DNA of 64,000 bases, from assembly GCA_006176705.1 (NCBI GenBank), contig QRFJ01003061.1:1-64000 (forward strand), given 5' to 3'. The notes beneath the pieces are model-generated. The model worked only from the letters and a program-made list of their open reading frames with translations, was not told the origin of the DNA and searched no databases. Positions 19,412 to 31,620 of the stretch are shown piece by piece. Numbering within the stretch: the first letter of the stretch is position 1; every line of letters begins with the position of its first letter. The position numbers were made by a program, and so were the translations under genes. This stretch comes from Cocos nucifera. Its lineage: Eukaryota > Streptophyta > Magnoliopsida > Arecales > Arecaceae.

Positions 19412-21621
19412 ATGTCTGCATCCAATCCACTAACACGAATCCTGGACACCCATAGACTGACTGGACCAAATTACAAGGATTGCCTCTAGAACTTCAAAAT
19501 CGTTTTGGGTTTTGAAAAGTTAACTCATGTATTGGATCAGGACCCTCCCACCTTATCAGCTCGTCCATCCATTGAACAGCGAGTGTCTTTGGATAAGTGG
19601 ACTGACAAAAATAATAAGGCTAGATACGACATGTTGGGCTCGATGTCTGATGAGCTTTAGTGCCAACATGAAGATATTAGAACTGCTCGCCAAATGTTGG
19701 CTCACGTACAGGAGATGTTTGGTGAACAGAGTCGTGTGCCAAGTATCAAGTCACTAAACTACTATTCAAGGCTAAGATGCGCAATGGACAATCAGTCCAA
19801 GATCATTGTCTGATGATGATCAAGGACTTGGAAGAGCTTGAGAAGCTCGGAGTGAGGTTGGACTTAGATCTGCAGAATGATATAATTCTGCAATCCTTGA
19901 CTGATGCATTTGGGCAATTCATCATGAACTACCATATGCATAAACTTCAAAACTTCTTGGCCGAACCTATGAACATGCTGGTTACCGCTGAGCTTTCCAT
20001 GAAAGATTCTAAAGGCTCAGTGCTTGCTATGGAATGGACTTCTTCTAAGAGAAAGTCTTTTAGAAAGAAGAAAAGATCTATGAAAAAGCAGAAGGTGGAA
20101 GGAGGAAAGAAGAAAAAGGCAGAGCCGAAGAAGAAGGCCGCTAACAAAGGAAAGTATTTCTATTGCAACAATGACGGCCACTGGAAGCAGAACTGTCCTA
20201 CTTACCTAGCCACCCTAAAGAAGAAGAAGGCAGATCCTTCTGGAGGTATGTTCGTTATTGAGTCTAACCTTACGGTTTCTTCTGCATCCAGTTGGGTGCT
20301 TGACTCTGGTTCTAGTGCTCACTTGTGCACTTCTATGCTAGGTCTTGAGGATAGCAGGAGGCTGAAGGATGGTGAGATGATCCTATGCATCAAAAATAGA
20401 GCAAGGGTTGCTGTGGTGGTCGTGTGAACATACCCTCTTTGACTACCATCTGGTTTAGACTTAGTATTAAAAGACTGTTATTTTATGCCTGCAGCAAGTA
20501 GGAATTTGATTTCTATTTCTTGTCTTGCATTAGAAGGCTATGTAATTAGTTTTTTTAAGGACCATTGTAACATTCTTTATGAAAAAAATAAAATTGCAAG
20601 TGGTTTCCTTATTAACGGTCTTTATCAGTTACATGTTGATGTATCTATTTTTAACTTTGAGCAAAATGTGAATGCCATAAAATCAAAACATCCTAGGGAT
20701 AGTCCTAATGATAGGTATCTATGACACCTAAGATTAGGTCATATAGCAAAAGATAGGGTTAACAAATTGGAGAAAATTGGGCTATTGAGTCCATTGACTT
20801 TCGAGTCATATCCAATTTGTGAATCCTGTCTTCATGGCAAAATGACCAAGCTTTCTTTTACAGGACATGGGGAAAGGGCCACAGATCTTCTTACCCTAGT
20901 ACATACAGATATGTGCGGCCCATTTGATGTGCCGACTAGAGGCAACTTAGTCTACTTCATAATCTTTATCGATGATTTATCAAGGTATGGGTATGTGTAT
21001 CTTATGAGACACAAGTCTGAAGCATTTGAAAAGTTTAAAGAATTCAGACATGAAGTAGAAAAGCAAATTGGAAAACCCATTAAGGTTCTTCGATCAGGTC
21101 AAGGAGGTGAATACCTTAGTCGGGAATTTTTGGACTATCTCAAAGAAAATGGCATAGTCTCTCAATGGACTCCACTAGGAACACCTCAACTCAACGGAGT
21201 TTCAGAATGGAGGAACCGAATCCTATTAGATATGGTCTGATCCATGATGAGCTTCACAGACCTCCCTGATTTTCTTTGGAGATACTGTTTGTTAACTGTA
21301 ATTTACCTACTGAATAGGGTTCCTTCTAAAACCATTCCTACCACACCGTATGAGATATGACATGGTAAGAAACCAAGTCTGAGTCATCTCAGAATTTGGG
21401 GTTGTCCGGCTCATGTCAAAAGACAACAAGTAGATAAGTTAGACTTTAGGTCTTTTAGAGTTCAATTCATAGGATATCCTAAAGAGACATTAGGATATTA
21501 TTTCTACATTCCAGAAGATCACAATGTGATTGTGACTCGATATGCCATCTTTCTTGAAAAATAGTTTATTCAAGATAGCGGCATTGGAAAGCAGATCAAG
21601 CTCGATGAGAAAGTCTCTCAA
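19412..21621 (+). pseudogene. Angela A1 gag-protease-integrase (broken)
   Basis: The likely start ATG at 19412 gives MSASN and an ILDTHRLTGPNY gag motif. Stops and a frameshift before 19777 break the capsid; the frame 19777-20427 then carries the capsid end, a Lys-rich stretch, a zinc knuckle and the protease motif WVLDSGSSAH. The first zinc-binding Cys is Tyr (TAT at 20155; TGT in A2). A frame change near 20427 leads to the pre-integrase domain and integrase (20485-21240): the CESC zinc pair near 20818, HTD at about 20908, then GGT (Gly) at 21097 where A2 has GAT (catalytic Asp), and a SEWRNR motif with the Glu. A TGA at 21238 follows. Homology continues in frame pieces to about 21621. Confidence 0.88.
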
Positions 21622-21990
21622 AAGCTTCAATCTATGTTAATCAATCAAAAGGCAATTTTTGATAAAGTTAGAATTGGATATGATCCTTTAAGAAAATAAA
21701 AATTTATCAAGAATATGTTTGCTAAATCTTTAACTGAAAATTATTCTATAGTTTGCTTTAAATGCAACAAAATTATTCATAAAATTTCTAAATTTAATAC
21801 AAAATGAATTGATCATACCTTAATTAAGTAAATATGGGTTCCAAAAGAAACCATAAGCTCTAACGCCAATTGACCCAAGATGACTTGGGTACCAAATACT
21901 AGAAAGTGATTCCTTGTAGGTACTCCAAGCATCTAATAAAGTGAAAGGAACAAATTTTTATGGATGCTTCAAAAATGAAAGTGGATGGAT
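21622..21990 (+). pseudogene. SIRE-like gag C-terminal fragment
   Basis: The plus-strand frame has QSMLINQKAIFDKVRIGYD, then a stop, then VCFKCNKIIHKISKF (a partly preserved CCHC-type zinc knuckle), then IWVPKE and a second WVPN-type word. In SIRE/Maximus elements the KIWVPK motif follows the Gag zinc knuckle and precedes protease. Several stops interrupt it, and homology fades after about 21990; protease, integrase and RT are not found downstream. Confidence 0.65.
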
Positions 21991-23389
21991 GATGATTGAT
22001 AAAATCTAAACTTTTCCCACATTGTGTCATCATTATTTTTCAAATATTTTTGATTATTGATTAGCATAATTATTATGTATGTTTGATTAATTTTGATGAT
22101 TTATCATTACTTAAAATGATCATACTCTATAAATTGAAAGTTTGATTTGTTGAATATATTGACTTTAATGATTTGTTAATATGTATGCATATGATAACTC
22201 CTTTCATATTTTAATAAGTATGATTAATTTTGGTGCTTGTGATAATTTAAAAGACTTGATTTTAAATTAACATGCTTTCCTCTATATATCATGTTATGAA
22301 TGAAATATTTTTATCTTAGAAATTCAGCATGATATTTTAAACTTCCCCATATCAAAATTTGAAATTAACAAAATTGAAAGAAGCCTGATTAGCAATGAAT
22401 ATGTTAAATTGCCAAAAATTTGCAAGTAAAACTAATTTTTGACATACCTCCATAAAATACTTAAATATTAAAGGTCTCCAAAAATGTACATGAAATAAGT
22501 ACCTGAAGCTAAGACATTTATTCATAAAACATTAAGTGCTTGATATTGATGATTCATATTACATCTTGGCTTGATCCCTAAGGACTTAAAAATTTTCCAG
22601 TTAAACCTAACTTTTGGAGCCTTTATCATACCACCAATTGCATGACAAATGATTCAATATTTTATCCTATTGATTTTGATGATATTATTTTAATTATCTA
22701 TTATAATTAAGTATTATGATTGAATATGATTGAAGATATATTAAATGAAATTGATTTATGAACTTTCATGATTAGAGTGTAAGAACAATTTAAAATATTG
22801 ACATATTTGTTTGATAAGCTGAATTTCTTAAAGAAATATTTTCAAACTCTATTGGTATCTTGAATTATAGTAAACACTTATAATGACAATAAGGGAGAGA
22901 AAATTTGGTAAATGAAGAAAATAAATTTAACATATCAAATTATATCAAAATCTTGTCATAATGTTATATCTTTTTAATCTGATATGAATTTGGTTATGAG
23001 AAATAAAATTCAATAAGGATAAGTATTGATTCTATTATATCAAGAGTAAGCAAGGAATGAAACTAAAAAATATGGCATATAGCAAGGGGGAGCAAATTTT
23101 GACAAAAAAAAAATTAAACTAATTGATTATAATATTAAGGGGGAGCTTAATATTTTTGGATTGTTAAGGAAAAATTTACTTTGTTGGTTTTATTGATTAC
23201 CTGCAGTGTTATTATTTTTTATACTGTCAAATGGGAAAGAATTATTGTTGAGTATATACCTGAGCTTATCTAGAATGAAGTATGTTCTTATTGTTTAAAT
23301 GGTTTCACGCATTATAAATATGTATTTCTTAGAAACTTACTATATATTATTTTGCATAAAATCAAAAATTTTGTTATCATCAAAAAAAT
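21991..23389 (+). other. SIRE-like 3' internal region, non-coding
   Basis: About 1.4 kb of very AT-rich sequence without an open frame of note. It ends with two AAGGGGGAG words (23084, 23137) and the TTGTTATCATCAAAAA word (about 23368) that precede the LTR. It probably represents the long 3' untranslated or former env-like region of a SIRE element, heavily mutated. Confidence 0.5.
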
Positions 23390-24750
23390 AGCGATTATTG
23401 ACCTAAAGATTGATTTTGATGATGACAAAGAGTTTGAGTATAAATTATAAAATCTAACGATGCTTATGAGGATGTGCACTTTCAAAATTTCAAGTGCTCA
23501 TAATTTTTCAAGTACTTCTCAACATTTTAATGAAGGTTAAATTAAATCAAAAAGGCAAATCTAGTCTATAAATCAATTTGGAAAAGAAAGGATCAAAAAT
23601 ATTCTTTGGTATGCATGGCACGCAAACTAGGTCGATTCAGTCCAAAATTGAGCCAACCTATTCTCATTGGAAAAAAGAAGACAAAAAGCATAGAAAGATG
23701 AATTTTCAAGACTAAGAAGACTGAGCCGATCCAGCTATAAACTGAGTCAACCCAGTGGAACTGAGCCGACCTAGTCAGAAACTAAGCCGACCAAGTATCT
23801 GTAATGGCTAGTTTTTAGATCTATAGCTCTTTCATCCCATGAACTTCACAATAGCTATTTTCTCATCTCCAACTGCTAGATCCCTTTATGAAGACCTCGT
23901 AGATGTCAAAAAGTGATGAATAGCCTTAAGAATATATAAGAAAATCTTTGGAACATGAAAAGCAAGCATTTAGAGAGTTTATTGTGTATTCATTAAGAAA
24001 GCCAAAATGAGTGAGCTGAAAAGAGAAGGAAAGGAGTGATTTTCAGACATTCTTTTATCCTTCCATCATCCTCAAAATAGAGAGAAGTGAGGCTATTGAC
24101 ATTGAAGATCTTCACCTACCTCTCAAGCTTTCAAGGAGAAGAAATCAACTATATAAGCAAAGCAATCTAGATTTTCTTCTCTTAGGTTTTTTATAGTTTA
24201 TTTTTAATTATATTTTTATACTTTATTTCGAGTTTCTTGGGGTGAAAAATTTGGGTTGGTCCAAGCCTTGAATTGGATGATTGTATCGGTTTGATTGGTG
24301 AGCTAAGGTTAAAACCAATCAAGGTTGATTGTTAGATCGGAGAAAAATAATCACTTGTGAGATTTTGGTTGGTGATCTAGAGAAAACCAACTGGATTGAT
24401 TGTGAGCCCAAAAAATAATCTTGTACGGTCTTGGTTGGTGAGCTAGGGAAAATCAATTGGGTTTGATTGTAAGCCCAAAAAATAATAGACTGTAACTACT
24501 GTTGAGAATGATAGTTGAATTTCTAAGTGATTTACTTAGGAAGTGGACATAGGTATAGAGTTTGGCACCAATCCACTATAAAACTTATGTGTTTGTGCTT
24601 GTGTTTATTATTGTTATTTCTTGCATCTTTTATCTTTTCATTGCTCTTTACGTTCAAGATTATATTGCTTATTATGTACACATCACTTAGTTTAAATATT
24701 TCAAATCTGTGCATTAGTCATTTAATTTCTGAAATATCCAAATTATCCTT
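23390..24750 (+). repeat. SIRE-like LTR
   Basis: Starts near TTGACCTAAAGATTGATTTT (about 23394). It contains ACCTTCAAGCTTTC-like promoter-proximal sequence, the TTTCTTGGGGTGA word (about 24233), three tandem ~67-base units built on GGTTGGTGA(G/T)CTA (24290-24500), and a GAAGTGGACATAGG + TTGGCACCAATCCACTATAA block (24540-24585) found in the transcribed end of such LTRs. The 3' end is not sharp; I place it at 24720-24760. The fragment at 8715-8958 is part of the same LTR. Confidence 0.65.
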
Positions 24751-25233
24751 CCTCTTGGGTAGCCACACCTGGGCAATAAACCAATTAAAATCTACATTCT
24801 CTTTACCAATCATGAATCACTTTTCTAGACACTTGTTGATCGATTACATCCAAATTGGTTCTACTTTTGGTTAATGATGCTACAATTTAATATAATTATT
24901 ATGAGGTTTTACTAGACTCTATGCACATTCTACTCAAATAGCATCTATAATATGATCATATCATTTCATATGAAACATTGCATAAATAGATCATATCAAT
25001 CATGACATAACAAAGTCATACATACTACCATACTAACATGCTACATTTAAATTTCTTCATTCTAAGACAACCATCAACCACATAGTGGACATCCACCACT
25101 ATGCCAGGGCAACCTTACAGAATGATGTATATCATACACTTATCATAAATAATTAAAATATGATCATATCATATTATACAGCATGCTATAATAGTATAAG
25201 CATTGCAACATATGATTGAACCTAGCAAGAAAG

Positions 25234-25245
25234 GCTCCGATACCA
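25234..25245 (-). promoter_or_regulatory. Angela-like M primer-binding site
   Basis: The minus strand reads TGGTATCGGAGC next to the LTR end at 25247: the initiator-methionine tRNA complement with one A-to-G change. Confidence 0.8.
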
Positions 25246-25246
25246 C

Positions 25247-27697
25247 TGTAGGGTTTGCTGACCAGAGTGGAAGCATGGATTTCAAAGCATTTTTAATGAA
25301 ATTCTAAGATCAAATCCTAATCTAGTCTCTCCTTATTAAATTACAATCATATATATATAACATATAGCATATCATAATGGGCATAGAAGAATACTTGAAT
25401 TGCTTAATCCTAAACTTCGGCAAAATTTTGGTAGCACTTCGGCAAGGATTCTACTAGGCACCCACATGTTTACCCTCTAATATTGATCCACATAGGGACT
25501 TGATCAAAACTCTAACACCTTAGAATAGCTGATTCCTTGCACATAATTCTTCTTGCAAGAATTCAATTAGGCGGCACTTCCTTAAGCCTTGCTTTCTTCC
25601 TCCTAGCCTTCTTTCTCTCTACTTTTCTTTTCTCATTGTCTTCCTTAATTTTCTTGCTAAGCCCTTATCCTAAAGAAGACTTATTGTCTTTATTAGGACC
25701 TTGTCTTAACAAGGGATGGAAGAAAATAATTGCATAATAGGGAGAGTGTGTAAGAAGGAAGAGTTTAGATGAATCTGATTCTCGGTGCACACACCTAATT
25801 ATAATGTGCATAAGGATGTCATTTTAATTTTTCATGCCCCATCCAGATCTGAATTCACACCCATTCAAATGATCTCACTCCATTAAAAATCTCAAGACAC
25901 ATGGAAAACAGAGAGAATTAGATCCAAAAGTCACTTCGCATAGAAAAACTCTTCAGAATTAATTCTAAGTTGTTTTTTGAAGTATCACGATGCATTATTA
26001 AATGGCACCAATCATTGGATGGGTTGGATCTGAAGAAGTGGCCATCTAATGGCCCAAAAAGTTGGTGCCAATCTGAAGTAGGCAAGGAGAAAAGGGAGAG
26101 TCCCAAACCACTTGGACTGTTGGTCCAAGTGGCACCAACAAGGGAGGGGGCGGCAAGGTTACTTCTCTTACCCAAACTTCAGATAACCAAAATGTTTATT
26201 CTTCAAAAGGACTCCTTTGCAGCCTTCTATGATCTGATATTCATGCCAGCAATAAGTTACACGAACTAATATTTGGATAAGAATCGGAAGGAGGGGGTGC
26301 CAACATAAAACATGCACCACATGTCCCTTGCACATAACAACTATCCTCATGCACCAAGAGAGAGAGTATCTGGCACAAGAGATTTAGAAATGAGGTAGCC
26401 ATCCCTTGCCCCAATAACCCAAGAGTCAACCCAAATAAGAATCCAAATCAGATTAAATTTAAATTAAATTTAATTAGCCCAAATAGGAACCAAATTTGAA
26501 TCCGATTTGAATGGAGTTAGGGTTTGCAACACGTGATAGCATGTTCAACTTACAAACATGATCTAATCCAATTAGACCATCGATCAAATTTCTTTGTGTG
26601 TGACCCATTAAATTCCACATCTCACCAACAGTAGGTCCAAATACAAGTTGACCTAATTTGATTAGAATCCAATCTAATTGATTTAGGTCAAATTGATCTA
26701 ATCCAATTTGAATAATTAGAACCCTTTCTAATTGGTAATCGAATTAAACTCTTTAATTCGATGAAACCCAAAAGGCAAGATTGACATCTAGCAACATATC
26801 ATATCTACTTAGAAGATATGGAATTTTAATGAAAATATCAAAAATATACTTCAGTGGTAAGTTACCATGCAATTCGATCCTACGATCATCCTGCCTCCCG
26901 AATATGTCAAATTCAATATCATATTCATGTCTCTCTTAATCTTATAATGATAATTCAATTAATACAACATTAGAAACTATTTCTAATGTTCATTATGATT
27001 TGATCAAAGACTTTCTGAATCATCATTCGATTAAAGCAAGTAGTATGTGATCTCCTCTTACTAAGAGTGATTGACTCCATGTTGACCTACTCACAACCTC
27101 CATATGCAATCTACCATAACCAGAACACTCCATACATAAATTAGTCATGAATGAGTATGAACCAAAATATGGATTCATGTATGCAAGATTCTAGGCAGTC
27201 TTAGATCAAAGGATTATATGCACAACTTCCACTAAGAGAAACATCTTTTGACAAGTTGATAAGACTCCATCAGATGTTCGCAAATCGGATAAATTCAATG
27301 AACTTATTCTCTAATGAGCACGCACATTCTTATTTTAGCATCTCACTCAAATGATTATGAGATCAATCATCCTCTCCATCGAGCATATGTAGGATGTGCC
27401 AATCTTACCAAAAATATTGATCCCTAACCTAATATTCCATCGATTGAAAAAATTCTAGATTGGGGTTTTAGGATTTTTGGTCTCACTGATATGATCTCAT
27501 CATAACCCTAAAATCGTAGCTCTAATCTATGTGGTTCTTCATAATCTTAAATAATAATAAGATGTAGCATATGATGAAATATAAATACCTTTTATTTATT
27601 TATAAAATATCATTACATGAGTCTGGAAGATTAAAAGAATAATCCATCAAAATACATAATTCAATTGGCTTGTAGTGCATATTCCTTTCAACTAACA
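25247..27697 (-). repeat. Angela-like M LTR
   Basis: Read on the minus strand it begins TGTTAGTTGAAAGGAATATG at 27697 and ends ...AACCCTACA at 25247. TG...CA ends, a primer site one base inside and a length of 2451 identify a 5' LTR. The plus-strand frames of 60-99 codons in it (for example 25970-26269) have no domain and are not genes. Confidence 0.75.
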
Positions 27698-28319
27698 CCC
27701 TAGATATTTCATTCCAACCTAGACTTCTATGACACAGCCTCAGATCATGATGCCAACTTCCACCACTGGCCGACCTTGATGTTTGCTAAATTTTCAAAGT
27801 AGTTGAGGTAGTCCTACCATAATCCAAATCCAAAATTCGATATGCATGTTCATCATTCCTAGCCCAAAGAATAATCTTCAAGCTTAGTTCATCCAACCCT
27901 TGGTTCCAACGGCATAATCTTAGGTCGCATGACCTATACAATCTAGCTCGAAAGCATCTGATCTTTGGTCTGAACTTCAACAAATAATATCTAACCACCA
28001 GTAAATGGTGACAAATGATAGTCCATTCTCCGTAACAAATTCTAAGCAGCCCGAATGGCCTGCTGACATTCAGTTATAGCTATCACCATCAATTCGATAC
28101 AGGCTCTAACTATAAATAAGATCCTCCATATGCGTTTTCTTCTCTAAGCACTCTATCCATTAAAAATCCCTAGAGTACTTCATTCTTATTGGTCAGACTA
28201 CTAACTTGACCATCGAATGGTCCACACCAAAGTCACCTTCAATCAAGATTTGTCTTGCAGGTTCCACCGACGAGATACTAATTTCCACCTTCAGCATCCA
28301 TCCATTTTCTGCACCAATA
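27698..28319 (+). repeat. Tat3 5' LTR remnant
   Basis: The LTR end ...TCTGCACCAATA at 28319 and the block from about 27980 (CGTAACAAATTCTAAGCAGCCC, then TCCATATGC and the AGTACTTCATTC region) match, on the opposite strand, the Tat1 LTR 7690-8060. The first ~280 bases (27698-27980) I cannot align, and the array part is missing; the 5' end was removed by or with insertion of element M. A primer site GGATTAGCACAAGAG follows. Confidence 0.65.
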
Positions 28320-28689
28320 GGATTAGCACAAGAGAAAAAGTCTCATGAGCCCTTATTCTAAAAGAAGTATCCAATCGAGTAGTCATCCCCAATATTCAAG
28401 CAAAAATCCCTCCTAGAAGAGCATCTTCTTAGTGATCCATTGCCATTGCCACTCGGTCTGACCTGGAATTGGTTGATTGTCTTATTTTGGCACCATCACC
28501 CATTCCATAACCTCCCTAGCCAATGGCGATGGTGGACACCAACTAGTTCAACCTACTGGTATAATAGGTGAGAAACCTCATAGAGGCCGTACAGGCTATG
28601 CAATAGTTTTTGGTGCCAACACCACCAAAATAACCATCACCAGAGCACCAAGATTTGGAGCAGGGGAGACCCATCTGGAGAAGCTAGCT

Positions 28690-29880
28690 AGAGAATCTTG
28701 AGAAAGAAAAACAAAGGGCAATGAGTCCTTATTCTGAGCATAGCTCTACTCCTAAAAAGTTGCTACCTCCATCAAGATCACCGCACCTTGAGATTCATGA
28801 TCGGGATGATGTCCTTGATTATAAACTTCAAGAAATAAAATAGTGGATCGAGGAGCTCTGCCATGTAGCCCTATCCAAAATGATGAAATTTGCATTGATC
28901 CGCCATTCACTACCAAAATTATGCAAGAGCCCATCTCGTCGAACTTCAAGCTTCCTCAACTTGAAAGTAATGATGAAACTTTGGATCTTGTCGACCATCT
29001 AAAAGCCTTTCGAACCATGATGCTGCTTCACGGCATACTAGATGCTATCTTATCCCGAGCTTTCCCATCAACCCTGAAGGGTGCAGCATGAAACTAGTAC
29101 TCGGGCCTAAAATCAAGTACCATTTATTTCTTTGATCAGCTGATCCATCAATTTGTAACTCACTTCATCAGCAGTTGACATCAGAGGAGAGGGTTAGATT
29201 CTCTCATCAACATCAAGCAGAAAGAGGAAGAATCCATTTGAGCCTATGTCAGCTGCTTCAACACCACTACTCTAGAGGTCCAAAATTTGGACCAATCTAT
29301 TGCAATAGCTATCTTGGAAGGTGGTCTTCTGATGAACGATCTCCTCTTCTCTTTAGAGAAGAAGTATCCCTAGAACTTCACTAATATACTAGCTCGAGCA
29401 AAAGGTTATGCCCAAACTGAAGAAGCATTCAAATTATGGCATGATGATGCCGCAAAAGATCACCTAGTGGGAGAATCCAAGTCCTCTCCTCCTATCAAAA
29501 GGCCAAGAGAAGGTCGGCCACAATCTAGGACACCTCCTAAATAAAGAAGAACCCGAATCCCACCTTAGTCTCATTGGCCAAGAAGCCTTGATAGAATAAT
29601 GTGGCAAAGCCCCCCTCCCAGAAGATTTAGTTATTATGCTCCCATGAACACTCTAAAAACTCAAATTTTGATGGAGATCAAGGAGAAGGTACCAAGACCA
29701 GAGAGGTTGTGGTCTCATCAAAGTATGCATAATCCTAACAAGTATTGCTTATACCATCATGACCATGGTCACGATACTAAGGAATGTATTCAGCTCCAAG
29801 ACAAAAACGAGGAGTTGATTCAACGAGGTAGATTGGACCAATTCCTACAACATTGGCCAAAAAAAAAGAAGAGTAGCTGA
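28690..29880 (+). pseudogene. Tat3 gag (broken)
   Basis: Recognisable pieces in order: a capsid start (28843-29091) with SNFKLPQLE, LVDHLKAFRTMMLLHG and a FPSTLKGAA end, terminated by TGA; a middle part in other frames (29175-29520) with DLLFSLEKKYP-like wording; and the C-terminal motif at 29599-29880 with NPNKYCLYHHDHGHDTKEC and QLQDKNEELIQRGRLDQFL. It matches the Gag of Tat1 and Tat4. At least three frame breaks occur. The upstream stretch 28320-28690 looks like untranslated leader. Confidence 0.8.
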
Positions 29881-30039
29881 GAGCTCTTCCACAACCCGAG
29901 TAGTCCTGGAGGGAAGAACCCCAAGGAGACCAACCCCAACTTGGGATTATTAATACCATAGCTGGGATACATCGGCAACAAGAAGCTAGTGGATCGAAAG
30001 AACCAATAAAGAGGCGGAGGACTAAAGAACCCATCATTT

Positions 30040-30330
30040 TTACTAAAAAGGATGCACAAAGGATTCAATTTCCACATGATGATGCAGCTGTAATTTCTTT
30101 GAATATTGCAAACTATGACATAAGCCATATCTTGGTTGATAATGGAAGCTCTGCTGATGTCTTGTTTTATGAGTCTTTCTCTAAAATATCTATACCTAAC
30201 AGTCGAATGGAGCCACAAAGCTCTCCACTTATGAGATTTATTGACGACATGGTACCAGTTGATGGAATAATCTCTTTATCTATTATTATAGGTTGATACC
30301 CAAAATAATCCCAGGCTCAAATTGACTTTT
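30040..30330 (+). pseudogene. Tat3 aspartic protease
   Basis: The frame around 30099-30296 has DISHILVDNGSSADVLFYES, with the active-site triad region D-N-G-S, and then a DDMVPVDGIISL strand. The active-site Gly is kept here, unlike in Tat1. The frame is closed at both ends by stops (TGA at 30294 in place of a Trp or Gln codon), so it is separated from RT. The length of the block fits a retroviral-type protease monomer. Confidence 0.78.
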
Positions 30331-30500
30331 TGGCAGTTAGTGCTCCTTCTACCTACATTGCTATCCTTAGACGATCTAGACTTAATACACTTTGAGTTAT
30401 AGTATCAACATATTACCTAAAGATAAAGTTTTCAACATAATTTAGGGTCAGAGAAATCCAAGGTGATCAAGCCCTAGCATGACATTGTTATACAATTGCT

Positions 30501-31620
30501 TTGCAAGAAGGTAAACAATCCAAGCTTTATCTAGTAGATAGTCTTGATGTTCAAGATGATTTAATTAATGAACGAAGGGAGCCTATTGATGATCTAGTCA
30601 TTATCTCCTTAAATGATGGAAATGAAGATAATATGGTTCAATTAGGTTCAAATTTACATGAAAAAGTTAAAGGGCAGCTTGTTAATTTCTTACAAAGGAA
30701 TGTAGATATTTTTGTTTGGGCTCCCAAAGACATGCCTGGGATAGATGCGAAGATGATGGAGCATCATTCGAGTGTGGATGATGGAGCACCATCTGCATGC
30801 CGATCTATAAAGCAAAAGAAGTGAAGCTTCGCACTGAGCACCAAAAAGTGATCGTGGTTGAGTTAGATCAACTCCTTAAAGCCAAATTCATTCGAATGGT
30901 ATTTTATTCAGACTGAATTGCCAATATAGTTCTTGTTAAAAAAGCAAATGGCAAGTGATGGATGTGTATATATTTTACTAATTTGAATATGACCTGCCCA
31001 AAGGATAGCTACCTCTACCCCAAATTGATTAATTGATGGATGCAACCTTAGGCCATGAGCTCCTCACCTTCATGGATGCCTTCTCTGGTTACAGCCAAAT
31101 CTAGATGGCACTTGAAGATGATGAGAAAACTACCCTTATTACTGATCGAGGTCTTTACTGTTACTGGATCATGCCATTTGGACTTAAAAATGGAGGTGCA
31201 ACCTATCAGCACCTGGTGAACAAAATCTTCAAGGAGCAGATCAGCCGCAACATGAAAGTTTATGTAGATGATATGCTTGTCAAAAGCCAATCTTCAAGGA
31301 ATCATATTGCTGACTTAGAGGAGACATTCAACACTCTTCAAAAGTACAAAATAAAGTTGAACTCGATAAAATATGCTTTCGGAGTGACCTCAAGAAAGTT
31401 CTTGGGATTCATGGTGTCAAGACATAGTATAAAAGCAAATCTAGAGAAGTTTCAAGCTATTCAAGAGATAGTCATTCTCAAAATAATAAAGAAAATTCAG
31501 CACCTAATGGAAAAGATTGTGACTTTGAATTATTTTATTTCAAGATCGGTGGAACGTTTGATGTCTTTCTTCTAAGTACTCAAACAACTAAAGAACATCT
31601 ATTGGACTTCAGAATGTTAG
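30501..31620 (+). pseudogene. Tat3 reverse transcriptase (broken)
   Basis: The first open part (30501-30824) holds the linker with DDLVIISLNDGNED and FVWAPKDMPGID. After frame breaks the palm region follows: PKDSYLY-type text near 31000, then an open frame 31105-31575 with DRGLYCYWIMPFGLKNGGAT, the catalytic YVDD at 31261-31272, and AFGVTSRKFLGFMVSRHS. The region just before (30900-31100) has stops where Trp codons are expected, for example TGA in place of the Trp of the NGKW motif near 30957. The polymerase is not functional as read. Confidence 0.85.

Larger units (their letters stand above)
15277..21621 (+). mobile_element. Angela/BARE-like Ty1/copia element A1, 3' end lost
   Basis: Order on the plus strand: LTR (15277-17539), methionine-tRNA-type primer site (17542), a long untranslated leader, gag-protease-integrase (19412-21621). 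RT, RNase H and the 3' LTR are missing, because at about 21622 the sequence changes without a gap to SIRE-like gag. The Angela assignment comes from the LTR start TGTTAGATATGAGTGCCCTA, the 2.26 kb LTR, the TGGTATCA primer site and the gag wording. Element A2 (55009 onward) is a second copy of the same family and aligns along the whole length. Confidence 0.88.
21622..24750 (+). mobile_element. SIRE/Maximus-like Ty1/copia remnant
   Basis: Starts abruptly in the C-terminal part of a SIRE-type gag (21622 to about 21990), lacks pol, and continues with AT-rich 3' sequence holding two AAGGGGGAG polypurine-type words (23084-23092 and 23137-23145) and an LTR from about 23390. The word TGTTATCATCAAAAA before the LTR and GATTGATTTTGATGATGACAA at its beginning are characteristic of the SIRE/Maximus group. 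It is therefore an internally deleted copy, joined to Angela A1 at about 21622. Confidence 0.75.
24760..27697 (-). mobile_element. Angela-like element M: LTR, primer site and part of the leader
   Basis: On the minus strand an LTR (27697-25247) is followed by a TGGTATCGGAGC primer site (25245-25234) and about 470 bases of AT-rich leader (25233 to about 24760). Gag and everything beyond are missing. The LTR start (minus strand TGTTAGTTGAAAGG) and length of 2.45 kb resemble LTRs A and X, but the sequence is a third, clearly diverged subfamily. Confidence 0.75.

Noticed and set aside
24527..24874. 115-codon hydrophobic frame resembling a small membrane protein
   Set aside because: It lies over the transcribed end of a SIRE-like LTR and its flank; the hydrophobicity comes from T-rich codons.
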